64,000 nucleotides of DNA from an uncultured Phocaeicola sp. (lineage in GTDB: Bacteria > Bacteroidota > Bacteroidia > Bacteroidales > Bacteroidaceae): contig CAUBDX010000013.1 of the NCBI GenBank assembly GCA_958434805.1, positions 1-64,000 of the forward strand. Reading direction: 5' to 3'. This document shows, piece after piece, positions 1 through 7,194 of the stretch; positions within the stretch are counted from its first letter, which is position 1, and every line of letters begins with the position of its first letter. The notes beneath the pieces are model-generated. The model was not told the origin of the DNA. It did no database searches and saw only the letters and a program-made list of their open reading frames with translations. A program made the position numbers and the translations under genes.

Positions 1-104
1 GAGACTCATTTCTGAATCCCGTATTTCCATTTACACAAAATATTTTATAGTGCCTATTAATTACTATTATGCCATCCACACATCAGAGATAGCGTGATGG
101 ACTA

Positions 105-347
105 TCATTTAATCAGCTCGTTGAGCTTGTCCTCTCTGACAATTTTAGGCTGAGCCTTACCTGCCAGAATCAGGACTTTCTTGCCGTTGCGGTAGATATG
201 GAGTTGTCGACTGCGTACCACTGCAGTGATTTCTTCATCCTCCTGTATGGCTTGCCATATCGGATAGTATTCACCTTCCTGTAGAAACAACTTCTTTTGA
301 AGGTGAGAACACATATTGGTAGTATCAATGGTCATCATGGTTGTCAT
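105..347 (-). CDS. Small hypothetical protein (80 aa)
   Basis: I do not recognise this protein. The ATG at 347 lies one base past the TAG stop of recD2 (349-351), so the two are probably translationally coupled and this is the last gene of the 6348-to-105 operon. A TTG at 362 would add five residues and overlap recD2, which is less likely. The N-terminus is Met/Thr-rich. The rest looks mixed alpha/beta, with two short strand-like stretches (EITAVVRS and KKVLILAG) and a charged C-terminus. There is no signal peptide, membrane segment or metal motif. It could be a RecD2 accessory factor, but only position suggests this. Confidence 0.5.
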   Translation of the reverse strand: MTTMMTIDTTNMCSHLQKKLFLQEGEYYPIWQAIQEDEEITAVVRSRQLHIYRNGKKVLILAGKAQPKIVREDKLNELIK

Positions 348-348
348 T

Positions 349-2595
349 CTATTTCGTTTCAATGGTAGGTTGTTTCTTTCCGTAACTTTCGCTGGGTTCG
401 GCGGCTGCTTCCAGCACAGGTTCGTGCATCGGATAAATCTTGCCTTGCTTCTTCTCTGTCGGTCTTGCCAATTCTGGACTCAGACGCTCCTTCAGTTTCG
501 TGTTACGTTTCAGCACCGACATGTTGCGGATGGCAAAAGAGAGCGCTTTTTTGGTACCGATCAGCACGCAAATCTTCTTGGCACGGGTGATACCCGTATA
601 AATCAGGTTACGCTGTAGCATCACATAGTGGGTCATAAGAACAGGCATCACTACGATAGGATATTCCGACCCTTGCGACTTGTGGATGGTGGTGGCGTAG
701 GCCAGGGTCAGCTCATCCAGTTCCGAAGCCTCGTATTCCACCAGACGGTCTTCAAAGTTTACCAGAAGGGTGCGTTCCTCCATGTCCACTGATTCTACAT
801 AACCTAAATCCCCGTTGAACACATCCTTGTCGTAATTGTTGCGCAGCTGCATCACCCGGTCGCCCTGTCGGAACGAATAGCCGCCCCGGTTCAAGGCTAT
901 CTGCGAAGGATTCAGCGCGTTTTGCAGAGCTATGTTCAGATTGGCTGCACCTACCACACCGCGTTGCATGGGAGTCAGTACCTGGATGTTACTCACTTTC
1001 TGACTATAGGCTTTCGGCAAGCGGTTCTTCACTAGATTTACAATGTCCTCCGCCACCTTCTCCGGCTCCTCCTGCTGAATGAAGAAGAAATCCGTCTGCT
1101 TGCCGTTGCTCGTATCGGGGAAACGTCCCTGGTTGATGGCGTGGGCACTCATCACGATGCGGCTGGTCTGCGCCTGACGGAAAATCCGCGTCAGCCGGAT
1201 CACCGGAATCCGTTCACTCTCAATGATGTCGCGCAACACATTGCCGGCTCCCACACTCGGCAGCTGGTCGATGTCGCCCACGAACACCACCCGCATGGAA
1301 GAGGGGATAGCCTTCATCAGGTTGTTCATCAGGATGATGTCAATCATCGAACACTCGTCCACAATCAGGGCATCTCCCTCCAGCGGATTCTCCTCGTTGC
1401 GCTTGTAGCCGTCTTTCGGATTGAACTCCAGCAAGCGGTGAATGGTTTTGGCCTCCATCCCGGTGGCTTCGCTCATGCGCTTGGCTGCCCGCCCCGTAGG
1501 AGCCGCCAGCAGGATGCGTAGTCCCATGTGCTTCAAGGCGGCAATGATACCTTGTGTGGTAGTGGTCTTACCCGTACCCGGTCCGCCCGTCAGTACCATC
1601 ACCTTTGAGCGGATGGCTTCCTCGATGGCTTGCAGCTGCACCTCGTCGTACTCAATCCCTGTTTCCTTCGACAAAGCCTGCACATCCATCTTCTTGGCAA
1701 AGAGGTTCAGATCCGATTCGCGGAGCAGCGCCAGCAAGCGGTTCGTGGTGCCCACTTCGGCAAAGTAGAATGGTGGCAGATAGATGGCTTCGTCCTCCAG
1801 CTTCAAGTCATCCGTCTGCACCATATTACTCAAAGCTTCACGGATAGGCGCTTCGTCCGCTTCCAGCAAGTCCAGCGCCGCCTTCACCAACTGTTCCTCC
1901 TCGGCATACACATGCCCTTCGTTGGCCAACTGATTCAAGGTGTAGATGATACCACTCTTGCAACGGCGGAGGTCATTCTTTTCGTAGCCCATCTTCGCTG
2001 CAATGCTGTCGGCCGTCTTAAAGCCGATGCCCCAGATGTCGTCTGCCAGCCGGTAAGGGTTCTCCTTCACCTTGTCGATGCTTTCCTTGCCGTACTGACG
2101 GTAAATCTTGGCCGCATAGGCCGTACTCACCCCATAACTCTGCAGGAACAGCATCACGTTCTTGATATCCTTCTGCTTCTCCCAGCTCTCGCGGATCTTC
2201 TCCACGCGCTTCTTGCCGATGCCCGGCACCTCGTAGAGCCGTTCGATGTCCGTTTCAATCACGTCGATGGTCTCCAGCCCGAACTGCCGGACGATGAGCT
2301 GGGCAAACTTCGGACCGATGCCCTTCACCAGTCCGCTGCCCAGGTACTTCTCGATGCCGTAGACCGTGGCCGGCATCACCTCTTCCCATGACTGGCATAC
2401 GAACTGGCTGCCGTAACGTTTATCCACCTTCCAGTCGCCCTCACACAACAGCACACTTCCGGCGGGCACCTCCAGCAGGTTGCCCACCAGCGTCACCAGG
2501 TCGTCATAGCCTTTGACCTTGACCCTCATCACCGAATACCCGTTCTCAGGATTCTGGTACGTGATTCGTTCTACTACGCAGCGAAGTTTGAGCAT
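349..2595 (-). CDS. recD2: RecD2-type ATP-dependent DNA helicase
   Basis: A 748-residue SF1B 5'-3' DNA helicase of the RecD2 (RecD-like, non-RecBC) family. The N-terminal part holds an OB-like segment and tandem helix-hairpin-helix motifs, including EVPGIGKKRVEKI near residue 125. Walker A GGPGTGKTTT is near 338, Walker B DECSM near 412, GDIDQLPSVGAG follows, and motif V/VI (TTIHKSQGSEYP, TGITRAKK) lies near 640-690. The length is normal for the family. The start lies 9 bp after the macro/NADAR gene, so the two are co-transcribed. Base composition appears GC-richer than the flanks, which may indicate a different history. A degraded, diverged partial copy of the same gene lies at 25047-25576. 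Family members unwind DNA in repair; a role in defence here would be inferred from context. Confidence 0.95.
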   Translation of the reverse strand: MLKLRCVVERITYQNPENGYSVMRVKVKGYDDLVTLVGNLLEVPAGSVLLCEGDWKVDKRYGSQFVCQSWEEVMPATVYGIEKYLGSGLVKGIGPKFAQLIVRQFGLETIDVIETDIERLYEVPGIGKKRVEKIRESWEKQKDIKNVMLFLQSYGVSTAYAAKIYRQYGKESIDKVKENPYRLADDIWGIGFKTADSIAAKMGYEKNDLRRCKSGIIYTLNQLANEGHVYAEEEQLVKAALDLLEADEAPIREALSNMVQTDDLKLEDEAIYLPPFYFAEVGTTNRLLALLRESDLNLFAKKMDVQALSKETGIEYDEVQLQAIEEAIRSKVMVLTGGPGTGKTTTTQGIIAALKHMGLRILLAAPTGRAAKRMSEATGMEAKTIHRLLEFNPKDGYKRNEENPLEGDALIVDECSMIDIILMNNLMKAIPSSMRVVFVGDIDQLPSVGAGNVLRDIIESERIPVIRLTRIFRQAQTSRIVMSAHAINQGRFPDTSNGKQTDFFFIQQEEPEKVAEDIVNLVKNRLPKAYSQKVSNIQVLTPMQRGVVGAANLNIALQNALNPSQIALNRGGYSFRQGDRVMQLRNNYDKDVFNGDLGYVESVDMEERTLLVNFEDRLVEYEASELDELTLAYATTIHKSQGSEYPIVVMPVLMTHYVMLQRNLIYTGITRAKKICVLIGTKKALSFAIRNMSVLKRNTKLKERLSPELARPTEKKQGKIYPMHEPVLEAAAEPSESYGKKQPTIETK

Positions 2596-2604
2596 GGAGT
2601 ATTG

Positions 2605-3591
2605 TTAAAAGTTGAGTTCTTTGTACAATGCGGGCCATTCCATCTTCTGCAAGCAATTTCTTACTTCCATCAGACAAAACCCAAGAAGGTTTGAACCTCT
2701 CCACAATCGGGCATTCAGACAGTCGGGATGGTCCTCTTTCAAACCAATGCCCCATATTGTGTCGTAAGGACTGGCTTCTACAAGCACTTTGTTTCCAGTA
2801 TTTAAAAGAAAGTTTCTTAAATTCCCGTTGTCCATGAACTTATGAAAATTTCCCTTGATAACGACAGCGGTCTTATACCTGTTCCATTTGTTTTCACTGA
2901 AGTTTTTCACTTCCTTTCCCAAGGCTTTTATTTCTTGTGGATCCGATGAATTAAGAATCTTCATTCTAGTCTCTTCATCATTCATGATGCGAGCCTTTTC
3001 TGCCATCATGAATTGTTCAGCACAATGATACTGAACACCTTCTACGGTAAACAAACTAGGATACCATTGACTGAGACATGCTTTCGTTATTTTGTTGGCT
3101 TTTGCATGATGTCCCCAAAAGAACAGATATTCCAAGTTCGGTTGGTCATATAAATCCTCCTTGCAAAGTATGCATTTGGGCGACAGCACATTCACGAACG
3201 CTTCTGGCAGGACGATGTTCTCTACCCCTATGGCCTCTTTGAATAAAGGAGCGATTTCATCTTCCGTAAACCCGGCAATGCCGCATCCGATAGGTGTAAC
3301 CAGGAAGATATAGTCCGGATGCTTCCGGGCAAAATCGATGAACTCATCCACGTAGGGACGGATTGTGTCTGGTCCTCCCTGCATGGTAGGAATGGCATAC
3401 GTCTGTCCGTGTAGACCGACTCCTTCTCCCCATACCGCACCGAATTTTTCGTAGGCAAATCTGGCGGCTCCTCCTCCGTGCATACCGTCCAGGTTGCTGC
3501 CGAAAACAAAGATTTCATGGGGAGCCAGTTCTTGAATGAACTGAGGTGTAAATTGATTTTTCATACGGTTTGTTTTATTGCTGTTGTTCAT
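2605..3591 (-). CDS. Macro-like (A1S_2505-type) plus NADAR fusion protein
   Basis: A 328-residue two-domain protein. Residues about 15-140 carry the FVFGSNLDGMHGGGAA and TPIGCGIAGF signatures of the A1S_2505-type family, which has macro-domain-like glycine loops. A linker with a CILC pair follows. Residues about 160-320 form a NADAR domain (YbiA-like): WGHH, SQWYPS, EQFMMAEKA, ASPYDTIWGIGL and a terminal W-G-NLLG. NADAR proteins are N-glycosidases acting on ADP-ribose-linked or riboflavin-pathway substrates, and some reverse guanine ADP-ribosylation next to DarT toxins. No DarT-like gene is visible here. It lies 21 bp after the helicase gene and 9 bp before recD2, within one operon. ATG at 3564 is an alternative start. 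Domain calls are from motifs; the substrate is inference. Confidence 0.85.
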   Translation of the reverse strand: MNNSNKTNRMKNQFTPQFIQELAPHEIFVFGSNLDGMHGGGAARFAYEKFGAVWGEGVGLHGQTYAIPTMQGGPDTIRPYVDEFIDFARKHPDYIFLVTPIGCGIAGFTEDEIAPLFKEAIGVENIVLPEAFVNVLSPKCILCKEDLYDQPNLEYLFFWGHHAKANKITKACLSQWYPSLFTVEGVQYHCAEQFMMAEKARIMNDEETRMKILNSSDPQEIKALGKEVKNFSENKWNRYKTAVVIKGNFHKFMDNGNLRNFLLNTGNKVLVEASPYDTIWGIGLKEDHPDCLNARLWRGSNLLGFCLMEVRNCLQKMEWPALYKELNF

Positions 3592-3612
3592 ACTATTTAC
3601 TGTTTAATTTGG

Positions 3613-6348
3613 CTATACTAATTGGTGGTTTTCCCTATCTGCCCTCGCTGAAAGCATGCTTTTGCCTATTTCTACGTTGAACGTATCAGTTGTAGAAACA
3701 CGCTGAGGACACAGCCCGAATTTGGTGAGCAAATTGTCCTTGAGCTGGTCGCGAGACAGCTGTGCTTCGTTGCCTTGGTGAAATTGCCAGCCATCCACCT
3801 CAATCACTTGCATCGGTTGTTTGGTGAGAGCGTTGTAGATCAAGAAATCGACATGTGCCAGCGGACTCTCGGCAAAGGCTTTCTCCTTCTCGCTCAAGAT
3901 ACTCCAATCTGCTATCAAGCGTGATAGCGGGTAGTGACAAAGCACCGCTACATTGTCCCACTGTAGCGCCTCAATGGCTTTATTCAATACATCATACATC
4001 AGGTTTTCGGACAAGTGTTCAGAGATTTTCTCGTGCGAAGCCTCAAATGCCAGCCGCTCTGCTGTGTACGATTTGTAGAGCAAGTCGAATACCGAATGCA
4101 GTTTGCTTTGGGTCTCCTCGCAGTTGTTGTATTTCATATAATCAATGAGCTGCCCCAAAATGGACTCTTGCGGCTTCTCCTTCTCGTTTGTCACGACACA
4201 CAGCCGGGTCTTGGCCCGCGAAATCGCTACGTTCAGCAGGTTGGCATCGTCCGAAAACTCCGTAGGTACATTGTCCACCATGCTCAGAATGATGGCATCG
4301 CATTCCCGTCCCTGAAACTTATGCACTGTGCTAGCTATATCTTTACCCAGCGTCTTATTGATTTCCTCGGCTTGCTGCCGGTAAGGAGTGATGATACCTA
4401 CACGCTCATTCTCGGAAAATTGCGGCATAACCTCTTCCTTGATCACATCAATTTCACGCTGATTCAAATGTCCCCGTGCATAGTTGCCTTTCCCCGTATA
4501 AACCACTTCCAGTACCTTCTCTTCGCTCTCGTCGGCTGTCATGGCCACCAACTCTCTGTCATAGAATTTCCGGTTGCAGAATTCTATGATTTTGGGATGG
4601 CACCGGTAATGTTCGCGCAACAGCGTTACCGGGGCATCATGGAAAACTTCCAGACAAGATTTCAGGAAACTATGGGTAATGGCATTGTAACTTTCTTCCA
4701 CTTGATAGGTTTCCTGAATGGCTTGTAGCGCCAGGACTTCTTCTTTACCGACGACATTGGGCAACTGCTTGTCATCGCCTACAATCACCGCATGGGTGGC
4801 ACACGACAACGCCAAAGCGCCGGTTTTGATGTCCACCTGCGATGCTTCGTCCATAATGACATAATCGAATACATTGTCCGGACTGATGCAGCTTTTGGCT
4901 GAGTACGTGGTGCTTAGCACTACCGGAAAAGCATCCATAAAAGCCTCGCTTTGCCGGTAAAGATCGGCAAGCTTGAATTGTCGGCGCTGCTTTCCGGTAT
5001 ATCGGCTGGCTATGGCATCTTTCAATAGCAGCAGCGAAGTGCCACGAAGTTCTTTTACATGATGCGGAAGATTGATGGCATCCAGTTGGGGACCAATCGC
5101 TTCCAATTCATTTTCAATCTCTCTCAGACGCGAGTCATAGTAAGCCGCTTCCAACTGAGCGATGACTTCACTGCTGGGCTTCTTTAAGAAAGAGAACAAC
5201 TTCATTCCCATCCGAAGACTCCACTTCATTTTGTACCACATGCCGACTGCCTGTTGCCTTTCGTGCAACAGCTGATACGAGTGAAGCAGCTTTAGCAGGG
5301 AGGCCGAAGCTCGATTATGCAGCCATCCATCCGATTCATTGCTGGCACATAGCTTCTCATGGTGTTCTCTTTCCAGTTGCAATGCTGTATGTTCCGCCTG
5401 AAGTTTCGCTTGCTGCAGCTGTCCCTCAAAGCCTTTCGATACCTCAGACAGGGCTTTCGTGCAGCGTTCCTTTACAGCCGATTTATCTTCCAGGTGCCAA
5501 TTGTTCATGGTAGGACAAGGCGGCTGGTTATTGAAAAAAGCTTCCCTGTTTTGCGCACTACCTAACTGAGCTACTATAAACCCTAGATTCTCTTTATCCA
5601 GTTTCTCCGCCACATTTTCTACGGCAGAGTTATTGTTCGAAACCACCAGCACTGTTTTGTTTTGCAGCAGCAGGTTGGCAATGATATTCAGAATTGTTTG
5701 CGTTTTACCCGTGCCCGGAGGTCCTTGGATGATGCTAACCTGATGTGTCAGCGCCGCCTCTACAGCAGCCTTCTGACTGGCATTGCAGCCAAACGGATAA
5801 TAAAGGTGCTTGGGCATTTTATGCGTATCCAGTTTGCTTTTGCTACCTAAATATTGAGCCAGTGGTACGTTGTCTCTTTTCACATCCACCTTCTCATATT
5901 GTTTCGAAAGAATACTGTCGTTTTCGTCCGTCAGCAGACTTGTTTCGGCGGCCAGTTTATTTAGATAATCCCACGTCGAACCACCGTTTTGATTAATGGG
6001 AGTTCGGGTTACATACACCTGCTTTCCCTCTAAATTATCGTAATAGCCATTCTCATAGACGATGTGATAGAATGTGTGTCTTTCATCCGAGAACCGAAAC
6101 AGTTTTGCAGCCTGGGTGATATGCTTGTTGTTGATGTACAAGCCTTTCTCACCGAGGTCAATTTTTTCCGGATGAGTCAGGTATAGCAAGCGGGAAGGAT
6201 TATAATGAAACCATCGCGTAGAGCCGTTAAATAGTACAGACCACAATCCCTTGCTGTTTTCTTTGATTGCAGCAATGCGCTCTGTAACAAACATATCCTT
6301 GCTTCCGCTTTTGTCTAAATCGACAATCATACATTCTTTTCTATCCAT
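3613..6348 (-). CDS. SF1 (DNA2/NAM7-like) helicase with C-terminal PD-(D/E)XK nuclease
   Basis: A 911-residue helicase-nuclease. After an N-terminal region of about 180 residues, Walker A GPPGTGKTQT sits near residue 209, followed by a long helical insertion (about 270-440). Walker B DEASQVD is near 500, GDDKQLP near 526, STVHKFQGRE near 676 and ISRAKTRL near 714. The last 100 residues contain HVDFLIYN and QVIEVDGWQFH, followed by RDQLKDNLL, the arrangement of DUF559/DUF2726-like PD-(D/E)XK nucleases. COG1112-type helicases of this kind are common in anti-phage islands. It is the first intact gene of the operon to recD2 and starts 8 bp after the McrC-like remnant, so it may once have followed a McrBC cassette. 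Confidence 0.88.
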   Translation of the reverse strand: MDRKECMIVDLDKSGSKDMFVTERIAAIKENSKGLWSVLFNGSTRWFHYNPSRLLYLTHPEKIDLGEKGLYINNKHITQAAKLFRFSDERHTFYHIVYENGYYDNLEGKQVYVTRTPINQNGGSTWDYLNKLAAETSLLTDENDSILSKQYEKVDVKRDNVPLAQYLGSKSKLDTHKMPKHLYYPFGCNASQKAAVEAALTHQVSIIQGPPGTGKTQTILNIIANLLLQNKTVLVVSNNNSAVENVAEKLDKENLGFIVAQLGSAQNREAFFNNQPPCPTMNNWHLEDKSAVKERCTKALSEVSKGFEGQLQQAKLQAEHTALQLEREHHEKLCASNESDGWLHNRASASLLKLLHSYQLLHERQQAVGMWYKMKWSLRMGMKLFSFLKKPSSEVIAQLEAAYYDSRLREIENELEAIGPQLDAINLPHHVKELRGTSLLLLKDAIASRYTGKQRRQFKLADLYRQSEAFMDAFPVVLSTTYSAKSCISPDNVFDYVIMDEASQVDIKTGALALSCATHAVIVGDDKQLPNVVGKEEVLALQAIQETYQVEESYNAITHSFLKSCLEVFHDAPVTLLREHYRCHPKIIEFCNRKFYDRELVAMTADESEEKVLEVVYTGKGNYARGHLNQREIDVIKEEVMPQFSENERVGIITPYRQQAEEINKTLGKDIASTVHKFQGRECDAIILSMVDNVPTEFSDDANLLNVAISRAKTRLCVVTNEKEKPQESILGQLIDYMKYNNCEETQSKLHSVFDLLYKSYTAERLAFEASHEKISEHLSENLMYDVLNKAIEALQWDNVAVLCHYPLSRLIADWSILSEKEKAFAESPLAHVDFLIYNALTKQPMQVIEVDGWQFHQGNEAQLSRDQLKDNLLTKFGLCPQRVSTTDTFNVEIGKSMLSARADRENHQLV

Positions 6349-6356
6349 GACTCTTC

Positions 6357-6557
6357 TTAATTTAAGTGTGCACTTTTGTTGTATTCCAAAAACCGGTCTA
6401 ATGCCTCTTTTATCTTATCAAACTGCTGATTCAAATCCAATGTCCTGACCATAAATCTGTTCCCCTGACTGTTTTGGAAATGAAGATAGGGCTGAATACT
6501 GTTTTGAGTTTGAGCGTAGAGCAACATCCCGTCTACTTTACCTTTAGCAGCATGATG
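6357..6557 (-). pseudogene. McrC C-terminal remnant
   Basis: The minus strand is open for 67 codons with no usable start and encodes KVDGMLLYAQT, then QPYLHF, NRFMVRTLDLNQQFDKI and a stop at 6357-6359. This pattern (an LLYA core, a strand, then TLDLN..F..I) matches my memory of the extreme C-terminus of McrC, the nuclease subunit of McrBC-type methyl-dependent restriction systems. The frame closes with TAG at 6558-6560. The catalytic part and McrB are missing, and the plus-strand HU promoter follows. It ends 8 bp before the helicase gene, as expected for an eroded upstream operon member. A profile search of the 65 residues would settle the family. Confidence 0.6.
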
Positions 6558-6646
6558 CTATTCGGAATTCATTACAAAGGTAGTGCTTTTGTGCTGATTT
6601 ACAAGCGAAAACGGGACTGTTTGATGTTTGTTTGAAGTACATTGCG

Positions 6647-6654
6647 TATCTTTG
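6647..6654 (+). promoter_or_regulatory. -7 promoter element (TATCTTTG) before the HU remnant
   Basis: TATCTTTG fits the Bacteroides -7 consensus TAnnTTTG. TTTG copies occur upstream at 6620, 6627 and 6631, but none has the ideal 19-21 bp spacing. It lies 22 bp before the HU start codon, so the truncated gene probably kept its own promoter. Confidence 0.5.
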
Positions 6655-6676
6655 TGCGTTTTTTAAGAATATAGAA

Positions 6677-6910
6677 ATGACCAAAGCAGAATTATGTAAG
6701 AGTATATCCGCAAAGACCGGATGTGATGCCCAGACTGTGCTGGCAGTAGTGGAAAGTTTGATGGTGGAAGTAAAGGAATCGCTGGAGAAGGGAGAGAATG
6801 TTTATCTTCGTTGTAACAACACAATGATTTCTTCGTCTGCCGGTAGCCACTTCACGCTGTCCCATTCTTTGCGATGCAGCCATTTGGCATCTTCGTGTTC
6901 CATGAGCTGA
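6677..6910 (+). pseudogene. Truncated HU/IHF-family DNA-binding protein
   Basis: The ATG at 6677 begins a clear HU-type N-terminus: MTKAELCKSI, a KTGC turn, VVESLMVEVK, then KGENVYLR ending at 6811. HU proteins are about 90 residues and continue with a GFG turn and the beta-arm. Here homology stops after 45 residues and the frame runs into antisense NUDIX sequence until TGA at 6908-6910. The DNA-binding arm is therefore absent and the product cannot be a normal HU. The break coincides with the 3' end of the opposing NUDIX gene, whose stop codon (6802-6804) lies inside the HU segment. This marks a recombination junction near 6805-6815. Confidence 0.75.
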
Positions 6911-7191
6911 GGCAGGCCCGATGCGAGCGTACAGAGGTAGCATCGCATGGACAGGTGAAAACTGGGGTAATCATATTCTACCGTAGTCAACAACTCTTTG
7001 ATATCAATATCACAGTTTAATTCCTCTCGTATTTCTCGGTGTAGCGCCTCTTCTGGGCTTTCGTCAGGCTCAATCTTTCCACCCGGAAACTCCCACCAGT
7101 CCTTCCACTCTCCGTATCCTCGCTGAGTGGAATAGATGCAACCTGAGGAATCGAATAGAATGGCTGCCACTACGTGTATAGTTTTCATCAT
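6802..7191 (-). CDS. NUDIX (MutT-like) nucleoside triphosphate pyrophosphohydrolase
   Basis: A 129-residue protein with a Nudix box beginning GGKIEPDE near residue 37 and continuing to REIREEL. It matches Gx5Ex7REUxEE, but the final Gly is Asn. The N-terminal VVAAILF and a CIYSTQRGYGEW segment are typical of (d)NTP pyrophosphohydrolases of the MutT/YfaO type, which remove oxidised or non-canonical nucleotides. It starts 3 bp after the helicase gene 7195-10290, so the two form an operon. Its last codons and stop lie in DNA belonging to the HU remnant, so the C-terminus may have been replaced by the rearrangement. Confidence 0.88.
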   Translation of the reverse strand: MMKTIHVVAAILFDSSGCIYSTQRGYGEWKDWWEFPGGKIEPDESPEEALHREIREELNCDIDIKELLTTVEYDYPSFHLSMRCYLCTLASGLPQLMEHEDAKWLHRKEWDSVKWLPADEEIIVLLQRR

Positions 7192-7194
7192 GGG

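Noticed and set aside
1630..2391. Long plus-strand open frame antisense to recD2
   Set aside because: It is a shadow of the GC-rich coding strand; the product resembles nothing, has no ribosome-binding site, and the opposite strand is a complete helicase.
2605..3591. DarT-DarG/NADAR toxin-antitoxin pair
   Set aside because: NADAR is present, but no DarT-like ADP-ribosyltransferase is encoded next to it; the neighbours are helicases.
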